Assembly: GCA_016714045.1 (NCBI GenBank)
Contig: JADJNY010000009.1
Coordinates: 62,001 to 126,000 of the forward strand
Direction: 5' to 3'
Length of the DNA: 64,000 bases
Origin: Planctomycetota bacterium
GTDB taxonomy: Bacteria > Planctomycetota > UBA1135 > GCA-002686595
Below the pieces are notes generated by a model. That model worked only from the letters and a program-made list of their open reading frames with translations, ran no database searches and was not told the DNA's origin. Position 1 is the first letter of the stretch. Every line of letters begins with the position of its first letter. The position numbers and the translations under genes are program-made. This document shows positions 1 through 9,584 of the stretch, piece by piece.

Positions 1-1
1 C

Positions 2-1162
2 GTCGCCGCCGACTCCGGCGGATCGTCGAACCCGGCGCTCCACGTCTTCCTCCAGGCCGCGGGCGCGTTCGGTGCGCCGACCACGCTCGCGATGCCCATC
101 GGCGCCGGCGCGGTGGAGTTGCGCGACGTCGACGGCGACGGCGACCTCGACGTGTTCGTCGGCGGCATCCCGCGGCTCGACCTCGTGCGCAACCAGGGCG
201 CCGGCACGTTCGCGGCGCCCGTTTCGATCCTCGCTCCCGCGTCGAACGTCACGGCGTTCACCGTGGGCGACCTCGACCTCGACGGCGACGTCGACGTGCT
301 CGCAGGGACGCTGAACCCGCGCGCGCTCACCGTCCTCGCGAACGACGGCGCGGGGAACTTCACCCTCGTCGAGCAACGCGCGACGGCGCACACGCCGTGG
401 GACCTGCGCCTCGCGCGTCTCGACGACGACGGAGCGCCGGACGTGCTCGTGCTCGAGCACCAGAACGTGCAGCCGTTCAACTCGTGCGCGAGCGTGTGGA
501 AGAACCGCGGCGACGGCCGGTTCGAGCTCGCGGGTCGGCACTCGCCTGGTCCGCTCAACGGCGCGATCGCCGCGATCGACGTCGATGCGGACGCGCGCCT
601 CGACGTGCTCCTCGGCGTGGCGCCGTTCGCGGGCACGCCGAGCGGTTTCGCCGTGCTGCGGAACGGCGGGAGCTGCCCCACCGGTGCGAGCCTGTGCGGC
701 GGCGACGGCAGCGCGACGGCGTGCCCGTGCGCAAACGCGGGCGAGAGCGGGCGCGGGTGCGCGAACTCCGTCGTGCCGGCGGGCGCGAAGCTCGAGGCCG
801 CCGGGCGCGCGCGCGTCGCGACGGACGACCTCACGCTGACGACGTCGGGGCTACCGCCGACGACGCTCGTGCTCTTCCTCCAGGGCGACGTCCCCGACAA
901 CGGCGGGATGGGTGCGATCTTCGGCGACGGTCTCTCGTGCGTCGCGGGGACGCTGCGCGTGCTCGGCGTCCGCCGCGCGAACGGCGGCGTCGCCGCGCTC
1001 GGCGCGAACGCTCCGCAGCCCGTTTCGCTCGCGCAGGTCGGCGCGCTGCCGCCGCTCGGCGGGACGCGCTACTACCAGGCGCGCTACCGCAACGCCGCGA
1101 GCTACTGCTCGGCCGCGACGTTCAACACGTCGAACGCGTTGCGCGTCGCGTGGGGTGACTGA
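2..1162 (+). CDS. Secreted FG-GAP/VCBS beta-propeller protein with six-Cys C-terminal domain (5' partial)
   Basis: The reading frame is open from the first bases, so the N-terminus lies outside the window. The visible part has FG-GAP-type calcium-binding repeats (DVDGDGDLDVF, DLDLDGDVDVL, LDDDGAPDVLV, DVDADARLDVL). These form extracellular beta-propellers used in adhesion or ligand binding. The last ~165 residues are a separate domain with GGDGS, CPC, GC-N-S, FLQG, FGDGL and YR-N-A motifs, shared with the genes at 1344 and 36471. The gene is followed by 181 bp of non-coding DNA. A secreted location is inferred from the domains because the signal peptide is not visible. The ligand is unknown. 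Confidence 0.8.
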   Translation, partial: VAADSGGSSNPALHVFLQAAGAFGAPTTLAMPIGAGAVELRDVDGDGDLDVFVGGIPRLDLVRNQGAGTFAAPVSILAPASNVTAFTVGDLDLDGDVDVLAGTLNPRALTVLANDGAGNFTLVEQRATAHTPWDLRLARLDDDGAPDVLVLEHQNVQPFNSCASVWKNRGDGRFELAGRHSPGPLNGAIAAIDVDADARLDVLLGVAPFAGTPSGFAVLRNGGSCPTGASLCGGDGSATACPCANAGESGRGCANSVVPAGAKLEAAGRARVATDDLTLTTSGLPPTTLVLFLQGDVPDNGGMGAIFGDGLSCVAGTLRVLGVRRANGGVAALGANAPQPVSLAQVGALPPLGGTRYYQARYRNAASYCSAATFNTSNALRVAWGD

Positions 1163-1343
1163 CCCTTCCACCACGGGCTCGGAGCCCCGGCCGACGCACC
1201 ACGCGGCTCGTCGGCAGCGCGCGCGCTCGGTGTTGCAGGGGAACGTGAGGTGGATCGGGTCCCGCGCGACCGAGGTGCTCCGAGCGGGGGTAGGCTGGTC
1301 CATCGGCTCGATGCACTCGCCGAGGACTGCGCAGGAGACCCGC

Positions 1344-4064
1344 ATGCAACGCACACGCGCCAGTTGGACCGCGCTCGCCGCCATCGCGTTCTCGACCTCG
1401 CACGCGAGTGCCCAGTGTCCGGACTGGAAGCGCGGGCTCCACACGAACGGGTTCACGGGCGGGAACTCCTTCGCCGAGACGTCGGCGGTCTACGACGACG
1501 GCTCGGGCGCGGAGCTCTGGATCGGCGGGCTCTTCACCACGATCGGGAGCACCGTCTCGCCGTACCTCGCGCACTGGGACGGCCAGCAGTGGCGCAGCGA
1601 GACGACCTGGAGCCCCAACAACTACATCCACGCGATGGCCGTGTACGACGACGGCACGGGGCCTGGACTGTACGTCGCAGGGCAGTTCTTCGTCCCGGTC
1701 GGCGCCGTCCCCGCGAACGGCGTCGTGCGTTGGAACGGCACGAGCTGGTCCGCGCTCGGCGCCGGACTCACGGGCGACGTGCGCGCGATCTACTCGCTCG
1801 CCGTGTACGACGACGGCACGGGGCCCGCGCTCTACGCCGGCGGACGGTTCGCGCTCGCGGGCGGCCAACCGGCGAACCACATCGCGCGCTGGAACGGGAC
1901 GAGCTGGTCGACGCTCGGCAGCGGGACGAACGACTACGTGTTCGACCTCTGCGTGTACGACGACGGCACGGGATCGGCGCTCTACGCGGGCGGCTCGTTC
2001 ACGACGGCTGGGGGACAACCGCTCCCCAACCTCGCGCGGTGGAACGGCACGAGCTGGTCCCCGCCCGGCATCGCGCCGAACGGCACCGTGATGGGCCTCG
2101 GCGTGGTCGACGAGGGCTCCGGAGCCGCGCTCTACGCGGGCGGGCTCTTCACGCTGGCCGGCGGACAGCCGGCGAACCACGTCGCGCGCTGGAACGGAAG
2201 TGCGTGGTCGGCGCTCGGCAGCGGACTCGACGGCAACGTGCTCTCGTTCTCGGGCTTCGACGACGGGACGGGCTTCGCGCTGTACGCGGGCGGACAGTTC
2301 GCGACCTCCGCCGGGCAGCCGTGTCCGAACTTCGCGCGGTGGAACGGCACGAGCTGGACCGCACCCGCGGGCGGCATCGTCGGGCAGAACGTGTGGAGCA
2401 CGACGGTGTTCGACGACGGGGCTGGGCCCGCGGTCTACGCCGTCGGGAGCTTCGACGCGGCCGGCGGCCTGCGGTGCAAGGGCGTCGCGCGCTATCGCGC
2501 TAGCGGCTGGTCCGCAGTCGAGTCGGGCGCGGGGTTCGAGGGGACGGTGCGCGCGCTCGCGGTGCACGACGACGACGCGGGAGCTTCGCTCTACGCGGGC
2601 GGGCAGTTCACCTACGCGAGCGGCTTCCCCGCGAGCAACATCGCACGCTCGAACGGCGCGAGCTGGAGCGCGCTCGGCGCGGGGACGAACGGCACCGTGC
2701 ACGCGCTCCTCGGGTTCGACGACGGCAGCGGAGCGGCGCTCTACGCGGGCGGCGAGTTCACCGACGCGGGCGGTTCGGGTGCCTCGTACCTCGCGCGCTG
2801 GAACGGAACGAGTTGGTCCGCGGTCGGCGGCGGCGTCGACCACTGGGTGCTCGCGCTGTGCGCGTGGGACGACGGGACCGGGCCCGCGCTCTACGCCGCG
2901 GGCCGCCTCTTCGCAGCGGGCGGCGGGCCTGCGAACTCGATCGCGAAATGGAACGGGACGAGCTGGTCGGCGCTCGGCAGCGGGATGAACAACTGGGTCG
3001 ACGAGCTCGCCGTGCACGACGACGGCAGCGGCCTCGCGCTCTACGCGAGCGGCCGTTTCACGACGGCCGGCGGCGGCGCGGCGAACCGCGTCGCACGCTG
3101 GAACGGCACGAGCTGGTCGGCAGTGGGAAGCGGGATGAACGGCAACGTCTACACGCTTGCGGCCCACGATGCGGGCGGCGGAGCGGAGCTCTACGCCGCG
3201 GGCAATTTCTCCACCGCCGGTGGGACGGGCGCGAGCAGCATTGCACGCTGGAACGGTACGAGCTGGTCGCCCCTCGGATTGGGGCTCACCTACGGGACCG
3301 GGCCCGGCGAGGTGTTCGCACTGAGGCCGTTCGACGGAGGCGCTGGACCGCAGCTCGTCGCCACGGGGAACTTCGGCGGCGCGGGAGGCGGGCTCGCGAA
3401 CTACATCGCAAGCTGGAACGGCTCGTCTTGGTCGAACGTCGGCGCCGGCCTCGGGGACATCGGGTTCGCGCTCGCCGCGTTCGACGACGGCACGGGGAGC
3501 GGACCGGATCTCTACGTGGGCGGCGCGTTCTACTCCGCGGGCACGATCGCGTCGCGGGGCATCGCGGAGTGGTTCGGCTGCGGTCCGCCGGGCGTGCCGT
3601 TCTGCTCCGGCGACGGGAGCGCGTCACCGTGTCCGTGCGGCAGCGTCGGCGCGAGTGGAAACGGCTGCCCGAACGCGATCAACCCGGCCGGCGCGAACCT
3701 GACCGCGACGGGGAGCGCGGACGCGAGCGTGGATTCGATCGTGCTCGTCGGCACGGGCATGCGCAGCTCGACGGCGCTCTACCTGCAGGGCATGACGCGT
3801 GACAACGGCGGCGCGGGCACGCCGCTCTTCGACGGGCTGCGCTGCGTCGGCGGAGCGATCGTGCGCCTGGCGGTGAAGCTGAACGTGAACGGCGCGTCGC
3901 AGTACCCCGACGTCGGGAACCCGTCCGTCTCCGTGCGCGGGGCCGTGCCCGCGGGCGGCGGCGCGCGGCACTACCAGGTCTATTACCGCGACGCGGCGGC
4001 CGCGTTCTGTCCGCCCGCGACCGCGAACTGGACGAACGGACTGACGCTGCAGTGGCTGCCGTGA
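1344..4064 (+). CDS. Secreted Kelch-like repeat beta-propeller protein with six-Cys C-terminal domain
   Basis: 906 residues. The ATG at 1344 was chosen because it opens a signal peptide (MQRTRASWTALAAIAFSTSH, then ASA before Q). The body is about 13 degenerate repeats of 50-58 residues. Each has a VYDDGTGPALYAGG half and a WNGTSWSALGSG half, like Kelch or propeller blades. The final ~165 residues are the domain seen in the preceding gene (CSGDGS, CPCG, GCPN, LYLQG, DGLRC, YQVYYRDA). The neighbouring propeller gene lies upstream on the same strand and may be co-expressed. It is probably exported and surface-exposed. Its binding partner cannot be read from the sequence. Confidence 0.82.
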   Translation: MQRTRASWTALAAIAFSTSHASAQCPDWKRGLHTNGFTGGNSFAETSAVYDDGSGAELWIGGLFTTIGSTVSPYLAHWDGQQWRSETTWSPNNYIHAMAVYDDGTGPGLYVAGQFFVPVGAVPANGVVRWNGTSWSALGAGLTGDVRAIYSLAVYDDGTGPALYAGGRFALAGGQPANHIARWNGTSWSTLGSGTNDYVFDLCVYDDGTGSALYAGGSFTTAGGQPLPNLARWNGTSWSPPGIAPNGTVMGLGVVDEGSGAALYAGGLFTLAGGQPANHVARWNGSAWSALGSGLDGNVLSFSGFDDGTGFALYAGGQFATSAGQPCPNFARWNGTSWTAPAGGIVGQNVWSTTVFDDGAGPAVYAVGSFDAAGGLRCKGVARYRASGWSAVESGAGFEGTVRALAVHDDDAGASLYAGGQFTYASGFPASNIARSNGASWSALGAGTNGTVHALLGFDDGSGAALYAGGEFTDAGGSGASYLARWNGTSWSAVGGGVDHWVLALCAWDDGTGPALYAAGRLFAAGGGPANSIAKWNGTSWSALGSGMNNWVDELAVHDDGSGLALYASGRFTTAGGGAANRVARWNGTSWSAVGSGMNGNVYTLAAHDAGGGAELYAAGNFSTAGGTGASSIARWNGTSWSPLGLGLTYGTGPGEVFALRPFDGGAGPQLVATGNFGGAGGGLANYIASWNGSSWSNVGAGLGDIGFALAAFDDGTGSGPDLYVGGAFYSAGTIASRGIAEWFGCGPPGVPFCSGDGSASPCPCGSVGASGNGCPNAINPAGANLTATGSADASVDSIVLVGTGMRSSTALYLQGMTRDNGGAGTPLFDGLRCVGGAIVRLAVKLNVNGASQYPDVGNPSVSVRGAVPAGGGARHYQVYYRDAAAAFCPPATANWTNGLTLQWLP

Positions 4065-4081
4065 CGCCGCGGACGCGCGCG

Positions 4082-5512
4082 TCAGACCTTCACTTCGCCG
4101 CGCGCGCCGAGCAGCGACGCGTGCTTCGCGAGCAAGGGCTCGACCTCCTCGCGCACGAACTCGACGACCTGCTCCGGCGCGCGGCCGACGTAGCGGCGGC
4201 CGTCGAGGAGCTCGTCCATCCGCCCCGAGAGCTTCCCGAGCACCGGGTCCTTCGCGAGCAGCGCGCGGAACGGGTTTTCCTTGCCGTCCTTGATCGCGCG
4301 CGCGGCCGCGTGGCTCATCTGGCGGATGGACTCGTGCACGTCCTGGCGGTCGGCGCCGAGCTTCACGGCCTCCATCATCAGGTGCTCACTCGCGAGGAAC
4401 GGGAGCTCTTCCCCGAGGTTCTTCGCGATCACGTGCGGGTTCACGACGAGCCCCGAGCCGACGTTGAGCAGCAGATTGAGCACGGCGTCCGTCGCGAGGA
4501 ACATCTCCGCGATCGCGATGCGCCGGTTCGCGGAGTCGTCGAGCGTGCGCTCGAGCCACTGGTTCGCCGCCGTGTGCGCCGTGTTGCCGAGCGCCTCGAT
4601 CACGAAGCGCGCGAGGGCGCAGACGCGTTCGCTGCGCATCGGGTTGCGCTTCCACGGCATCGCCGACGAGCCGATCTGGTTCGACTCGAACGGCTCCTCC
4701 ACCTCTTTCTCGTGCGCGAGGAGCCGCAAGTCCGTCGCCATCTTGTGCGCGGCCTGCGCGATCTGCGACAGCACCTGGCACACGCGGAAGTCCAAGAGGC
4801 GCGAGTACGTCTGCCCGGTGACGGCGGCGCTCCTCGTGAAGCCGAAGCGCGCCGTCACGCGCCGGTCGAGCTCGCGCACGCGTCCGTGGTCGCCCGCGAA
4901 GAGTTCGAGGAACGAGGCCTGCGTGCCGGTCGTGCCCTTCACGCCGCGGAACTGCATCCGTTCTTCCGCGTGGTCGAGCTCGTGCGCGCATTCGACGAGC
5001 TCCGCGATCCACAAGCACGCGCGCTTGCCGACCGTCGTCGCCTGCGCGGGCTGGTAGTGCGTGAAGCCGAGCGTCGGCAGCTCCTTCCACTGCAGCGCGA
5101 ATTCCTTGAGCACCGCGATCGTGCTGACGAGGTGCCGACGCAGGATGCGCAGGCCCTCGCGCATCGCGAGCAGCTCGCCGTTGTCCGTGACGAAGCACGA
5201 CGTCGCGCCGAGGTGCACGATGCCGCGCGCTTTCGGGCACTGCTCGCCCCACGCGTGGATTTGCGCCATGACGTCGTGGCGGAGCTCCTTCTCGTACCGC
5301 GCGGCGACGTCGAGGTTCAGGTCCGTCGCGTGCGCCTTGAGCTCCGCGATCTGCTCGGCGGTGATCGCGAGGCCGAGCGCGCGCTCCTCTTCGGCGAGCG
5401 CGATCCAGAGCTCGCGCCACGTCGTGAACTTGCGCTGGTCGGAGAAGTTGAAGCGCATCGCGGAGCTCGCGTAGCGCTCGGAGAGCGGGGATCGGTAGTT
5501 CGTCGCGTCCAT
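4082..5512 (-). CDS. purB: Adenylosuccinate lyase
   Basis: 476 residues. PurB catalyses two fumarate-releasing steps of purine synthesis: SAICAR to AICAR, and adenylosuccinate to AMP. The protein opens MDATNYRSPLSERYASSAM, typical of the long adenylosuccinate lyases. It carries the superfamily signature SSAMPWKRNPMRSE near residue 280, and the conserved HLGATS and TGTQASF segments. An in-frame ATG seven codons upstream exists, but the family start matches 5512. It converges on the propeller gene at 1344-4064 with only 17 bp between stops. It is a cytoplasmic housekeeping enzyme. Confidence 0.97.
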   Translation of the reverse strand: MDATNYRSPLSERYASSAMRFNFSDQRKFTTWRELWIALAEEERALGLAITAEQIAELKAHATDLNLDVAARYEKELRHDVMAQIHAWGEQCPKARGIVHLGATSCFVTDNGELLAMREGLRILRRHLVSTIAVLKEFALQWKELPTLGFTHYQPAQATTVGKRACLWIAELVECAHELDHAEERMQFRGVKGTTGTQASFLELFAGDHGRVRELDRRVTARFGFTRSAAVTGQTYSRLLDFRVCQVLSQIAQAAHKMATDLRLLAHEKEVEEPFESNQIGSSAMPWKRNPMRSERVCALARFVIEALGNTAHTAANQWLERTLDDSANRRIAIAEMFLATDAVLNLLLNVGSGLVVNPHVIAKNLGEELPFLASEHLMMEAVKLGADRQDVHESIRQMSHAAARAIKDGKENPFRALLAKDPVLGKLSGRMDELLDGRRYVGRAPEQVVEFVREEVEPLLAKHASLLGARGEVKV

Positions 5513-5592
5513 GGGGAACGCACGTTCTACCAAACGCCGGACGTCGAGACCGCGCTCCGTTCCACGGCCGTGGGAAGCGCTCCTTGGACGGC

Positions 5593-5668
5593 GCCGGGTG
5601 CCTTCAGCGCAACACGAGCCGCGTCGCGGGGCCGGGTGCCGTCAACGCAACACGAGTCGCGTCGGCGC
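5593..5668. repeat. Tandem 2 x 38 bp repeat at the 3' end of the sigma-fusion gene
   Basis: The units 5593-5630 and 5631-5668 differ at a few positions. The second unit contains the last codons and stop of the minus-strand gene ending at 5642. The first is a non-coding copy just past it. It looks like a local slippage duplication. Confidence 0.75.
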
Positions 5669-8617
5669 GCTCTCCGCGCTCGCGGCGTCCACGCGCAGCG
5701 TGCCCGTCGCGCGCCGGCCGTCGAGCGTGGTCGCTTCGAGGACGTACTCGCCGGGCGCCAGCGTGAGCTCCTCCATCGCGAGGGTCGCGTCGGTGGCGAA
5801 CCAGACGAGGCGCCGGTACACGAGCCGTCCGTCCGCGTCGCGCACGCCGAGCACGGGCATCGATCGCTCCGCGCCGTCCTTCGCCGGCAGCTCGAGCTCG
5901 ACCTGGCGCGCGACGCCGGCGCGCAGGCGCACGACGAGCTCGACGTCCTTCGCCGATTCGACGCGCACGGGCACCACTTGGCTCGCGAACGCGCCGTGGA
6001 CCAGGACCTCGTAGTCGCCCGGCGGGAGCTCCGCCGTCGCGCCGGAGAGCCCGTCCCGCGCCGGGTGGAACTCGGCGCCCGCGAACCAACCTTCGCGCAG
6101 CACCTCGACCGCCGGCGTCGCGCCGCCGAGCTCGACGTCGCGCTCGAAGCGCGCTCGGATCCGGCCGCCCGGCATGAGGCGCACGTCGCCGACGTCCCAC
6201 GTCTCGCCCGCCGCGAGGTGCTTCGGCCCGAGCTGGATCGCCGCGCGATCCGGCACGTCGATCCGCAGCTGCCATTCCCCCGGCGAATAGGGCCCGAAGT
6301 CGAACACGCCCGTCGCCGCGTCCGCGGTCAGCACGAACGAGAACTGGAACGCGATGGAGCACGGGGAGAGGTGCGCCGCCGCCGTCGGCTTCCCGTCCGC
6401 GTCGAGGAGCCGCCCGCGGATGCGCACCGACGGCAGCGCCGCGTCGAGCACGCGCAGCTCGACGTCGCGCTTCTCCGGTCGCACGCCGTGCGCCACGTGC
6501 ACGGGATAGCCGCCTTCCGGCGACGTCACGTCGAGGCGGTGCGCGCGGTCGTGCACGTCGACGAACTCGAACCGACCTTCGGCGTCCGTCTTCGTCGTGC
6601 CCCAGTCGGGCGCGCCGTCTCCCGCGGCTTCGTCCTGGAGCTGCACCTGCCAGCTCGCGAGCGGAGCGCCGCGCTCGTCGACGACGCGGCCGCGGATCTC
6701 GCCCGCGCTCGTGAGCGCGATCGTCGGCGTGAGCACCGCTCCGGGCGTGCCTTCGAGCGCGATCGTCGCCGACCCCACGCCGTCCTTCTCGACGGCGAGC
6801 ACGAACGGCCCCGTCGGAAGGTCGCGCAGCTCGAACGTGCCGTCCTCGCGGGTGCGCGCGTGGTTCGCGAGCACGCCCTCGGCGTCCTTCAAGCGCACGC
6901 CCGCTTTAGTCACGGGCGCGCCCAGCGCATCGACGACGCGGCCGTCGACGCCGACGCCGAGTTCGAGGCGCGCGTCGAACTGCGCGCTGCCGTTCACGGG
7001 CAGGACGACGCTCCCGACGCGCGGAGCGAAGCCCTTCGCGCGCACCGCGACGTCGACGTCGCCCGCCGCGACGCCGACCGCGCGAAAGCGGCCCTCGGCG
7101 TCGGTGACGAGCTCGCGCGGCCCCGCGCCCATGTGACCGCGACCGTCGGGGGTGAGGACGTACTTCGGCTGCAGCGCGCCGACGAGCACGTGCGCGCCCG
7201 CGACCGGCGCGAGCTTCGGGTCGAGCACGACGCCGTGGACGACGCCCGCTCCGGCGAGCAGCTCGAGCGTGAGCTTCGCCGTCGCGCCTTCCCCCGCCGC
7301 GAGCGACTGCGGGATCGACGGCGCGTGGCCGTCGGCGCGCGCGCCCATCGTCGCCGCGTCCGCGACGGCACGCACGAAGAAGGAACCGTCCGCGCCCGAG
7401 CGCGCGACCGTGATGCCCTCCTCGTCCGTCGCCCAGCCGCCGAGCCACACCTCCGCGTCCGCGACGGGCCGGTGCTCGGCGTCGACGACGGTGCCTTCGA
7501 CGTCGAAGCCGCGGTCGAGCACGAAGACGAGCTCCGCGGTCTTGCCCGCGACGACCTCGGCGCTCTGGTACGCGCCGCGATCGACGCGCACCGAGTACGA
7601 CGCGGGTGCCAAGCCCTCGACGAGGAGCTCACCGCTCGCGCCCGTCTCCTCGCGCAGCTCGTCGATGCGCAGCGCGCCCGGAACGGCCCGCGCGATGCGC
7701 GCCTGGATCCCGACCGCGGGCTCCGTGCCGCCGAACCACGCGACGCGCACGCGCAACGCGCCGACGTCGTTCGTTCCTGTGGCGTTCGGCGCCGTCGCGC
7801 CGTTCGCCGCGACGCTGCGCGCGGCCGCGTCCACGGCGCGCTCGGCGCTCGAAGCGGGCGCGAGCTCCACCGCGGGCGGCGCGGTCTGCGACGCGAGCTC
7901 CACGCTCGAGTTCGCGCCGACCGCCGCGGTGCTCGCGAGTTGGAAGGCCTGGTACAGCCACAACGACACGAGGAGCAGCGCTAGCGCGCCGCCGAGCCAC
8001 TTGACCTTCGTCGACATCACGTTCACCCAGGGAAGGGCCTTCGTCGCGAGCGCGCCGCTCCCCACCGCGGCGGGCACGGCCGGATCGAGCGCGAGGAACG
8101 GCGCGAGCGCTGCGAGCCACGTGTCGCGGCCGCCGTCGCGCTCGAGCTCGACGCGCAGGAGCTCGAGCCCGCGCTTCGTGCGCGTGCGCACCGTCTCGAC
8201 GGGCACGCCGAGCTGCTTCGCGATCGCGCGCGGCGTCCGGTTCTCGAAGTAGCGCAGGACGAGCGTCGATCGGTACGGCTCGTGGAGCGCGAGCACGGCT
8301 TCGACGACGCGCGCGCGCGCGGACTCGCGCTCGAGCAGCTCGTGCGCCGACGGCACGCGCTCGCCGCGCGCGGCGTCCTCCTCGCGCGCACGCCGCCGCG
8401 CATCACCGCGCCGCGCCTTGCTCGCCAGCCGCCGGACGACGACCGTCCACCACCCGCCGAGCGCGCCACTGCCCTCGGGAGGGCGCTCCATCGCCGCGAC
8501 CCACGCATCCTGCGCAACGTCCTCCGCACGCTCGCCGCGCACGAGCTCACGCGCGATCGAACGCACGAAGCCGTCGTACAGGAGCAGCTCCTCGGGATCG
8601 CGCGGGGCGGGGTTCAT
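5642..8617 (-). CDS. ECF-type sigma factor fused to a transmembrane helix and carboxypeptidase-regulatory-like extracytoplasmic domains
   Basis: 991 residues. Residues ~10-75 resemble sigma-70 region 2 (ARELVRGERAEDVAQDAWVA). Residues ~105-160 resemble region 4 with its helix-turn-helix (EPYRSTLVLRYFE, RAIAKQLGVPVETVRTRTKR). A single hydrophobic helix follows at ~207-224 (WLGGALALLLVSLWLYQAF). The remaining ~760 residues are repeated beta-sandwich units with V-x-G-x-V-x-D/A-x-x-G-x-P patterns, typical of CarboxypepD_reg domains. Predicted topology is sigma in the cytoplasm and tail outside. An ATG at 8629 is an alternative start. An internal Met at 8017 precedes the helix. A second gene (42442-45585) has the same layout. 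Target promoters and release mechanism are unknown. Confidence 0.85.
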   Translation of the reverse strand: MNPAPRDPEELLLYDGFVRSIARELVRGERAEDVAQDAWVAAMERPPEGSGALGGWWTVVVRRLASKARRGDARRRAREEDAARGERVPSAHELLERESARARVVEAVLALHEPYRSTLVLRYFENRTPRAIAKQLGVPVETVRTRTKRGLELLRVELERDGGRDTWLAALAPFLALDPAVPAAVGSGALATKALPWVNVMSTKVKWLGGALALLLVSLWLYQAFQLASTAAVGANSSVELASQTAPPAVELAPASSAERAVDAAARSVAANGATAPNATGTNDVGALRVRVAWFGGTEPAVGIQARIARAVPGALRIDELREETGASGELLVEGLAPASYSVRVDRGAYQSAEVVAGKTAELVFVLDRGFDVEGTVVDAEHRPVADAEVWLGGWATDEEGITVARSGADGSFFVRAVADAATMGARADGHAPSIPQSLAAGEGATAKLTLELLAGAGVVHGVVLDPKLAPVAGAHVLVGALQPKYVLTPDGRGHMGAGPRELVTDAEGRFRAVGVAAGDVDVAVRAKGFAPRVGSVVLPVNGSAQFDARLELGVGVDGRVVDALGAPVTKAGVRLKDAEGVLANHARTREDGTFELRDLPTGPFVLAVEKDGVGSATIALEGTPGAVLTPTIALTSAGEIRGRVVDERGAPLASWQVQLQDEAAGDGAPDWGTTKTDAEGRFEFVDVHDRAHRLDVTSPEGGYPVHVAHGVRPEKRDVELRVLDAALPSVRIRGRLLDADGKPTAAAHLSPCSIAFQFSFVLTADAATGVFDFGPYSPGEWQLRIDVPDRAAIQLGPKHLAAGETWDVGDVRLMPGGRIRARFERDVELGGATPAVEVLREGWFAGAEFHPARDGLSGATAELPPGDYEVLVHGAFASQVVPVRVESAKDVELVVRLRAGVARQVELELPAKDGAERSMPVLGVRDADGRLVYRRLVWFATDATLAMEELTLAPGEYVLEATTLDGRRATGTLRVDAASAESAPTRLVLR

Positions 8618-8830
8618 GACTCGCCCCATCCTCTACCCGCGATCGAGAAAAGCGGTTCGAGGAACCCGTCCCCGCAGAAGCTCACCCGCCTCCCGCCATC
8701 CAAGAAAGCTCGCCCCCACGCCCGAGCCCTCCTCTCGAACGTGCTGCCTGCTGCCCCCCCGCCCGACCACTCGATGCTGAGCGACTACGTTCGAACGGGC
8801 TCGCGCCGCGCCCACATTCGCGCCGTTCCG

Positions 8831-8999
8831 CCAGCTCGTTGCTGAGAGCCAATCGAACCCCGCGCAAGCCCGCGGCGAGTCCTCCGACCCGGGCTTGCGC
8901 GGGGTCCGGAATGCGGAGCATCCGAATGTGTTCCGTTGCTTCCCTTCCCCCTGGATCGCCCCATCCGGCAATTGCGCTCCCGACCGACACCACCCCCCA
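8831..8999 (-). repeat. Dispersed AGGA-hairpin element, copy A
   Basis: This fills most of the 388-bp gap between the VanZ-like gene and the sigma-fusion gene, and begins just past the VanZ stop on the same strand. It shares a 35-nt identical block (8954-8988) and a 17-nt identical block (8834-8850) with copy B at 23641-23810. Between the blocks is a 16-bp perfect stem (8857-8872 with 8890-8905) whose loop contains AGGA on the minus strand. Function is unknown. Candidates are a 3'-UTR structure, a small RNA or a REP-like palindrome. Confidence 0.75.
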
Positions 9000-9005
9000 C
9001 CGCGC

Positions 9006-9575
9006 CTACAACCACTCCCACTGCGGCACGAGCTCCGGCACGAACGACGCGATGCAGGCGCACGCAAGGCACGCGAGCAGGCCGTAAGCGATCGTGCGCG
9101 ACAAGTTGCGGACGTTCGCGTGCTCGCCACCCCCGAACCGCACGGCAAGGAGCACGCACGTCGCGGCCGTCGCGTCGGTCAAGACGTCGCACACGCTCGG
9201 GTCGCGGTGCGGCGTGAAGCCTTGGTGCGCTTCGTCGACGATCGCGTACACGAACACGACGACGAAGATCGCCTGCAACCGCCACGCGTCGGTACGCGCC
9301 CACCCGTCCTTGCGCGGCAGACAAAGACACACGCACAACGTCAGGACGCCGAACTCCGGCGCGTGGAGGAAATTGGACAGGATGGCCCCGGTCGCGTCGC
9401 CTTGTCCGATGGTCGGGGGCTGGATCGAGCTCGCGAGCCAGATCACGCCGCCCCATGCGAGCACGCACAGGGGCGCCAGCGCGCGCGGCACGCACCGTTG
9501 CAGGACGTGGCCGCACCACCCGAGGACGCGCGCGAGGCGGGAGTCGGAAACAGCGGCAGCTGCGGACGCGCTCAC
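9006..9575 (-). CDS. VanZ-like family membrane protein
   Basis: 189 residues with several hydrophobic segments (LAPLCVLAWGGVIWLASS, FGVLTLCVCLCLP, LQAIFVVVFVYAIVDEAHQ, IAYGLLACLACACIASF). The motif YAIVDEAHQGFTPHRDPSVCDV is the hallmark of VanZ-like proteins: D/E-x-x-Q at the helix end, then a conserved R and D-x-x-x-N/D. VanZ gives low-level teicoplanin resistance in enterococci, but most homologues have no known role. It starts 9 bp after the RsbW-like gene, so it is probably the last gene of the nadC operon. It is followed by hairpin element copy A. Confidence 0.85.
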   Translation of the reverse strand: MSASAAAAVSDSRLARVLGWCGHVLQRCVPRALAPLCVLAWGGVIWLASSIQPPTIGQGDATGAILSNFLHAPEFGVLTLCVCLCLPRKDGWARTDAWRLQAIFVVVFVYAIVDEAHQGFTPHRDPSVCDVLTDATAATCVLLAVRFGGGEHANVRNLSRTIAYGLLACLACACIASFVPELVPQWEWL

Positions 9576-9584
9576 GGCACGCCT

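Noticed and set aside
4052..7984. Very long open frame opposite purB and the sigma fusion
   Set aside because: It is antisense to two convincing genes, and its Arg/Glu/His-rich composition is the mirror of their codon bias.
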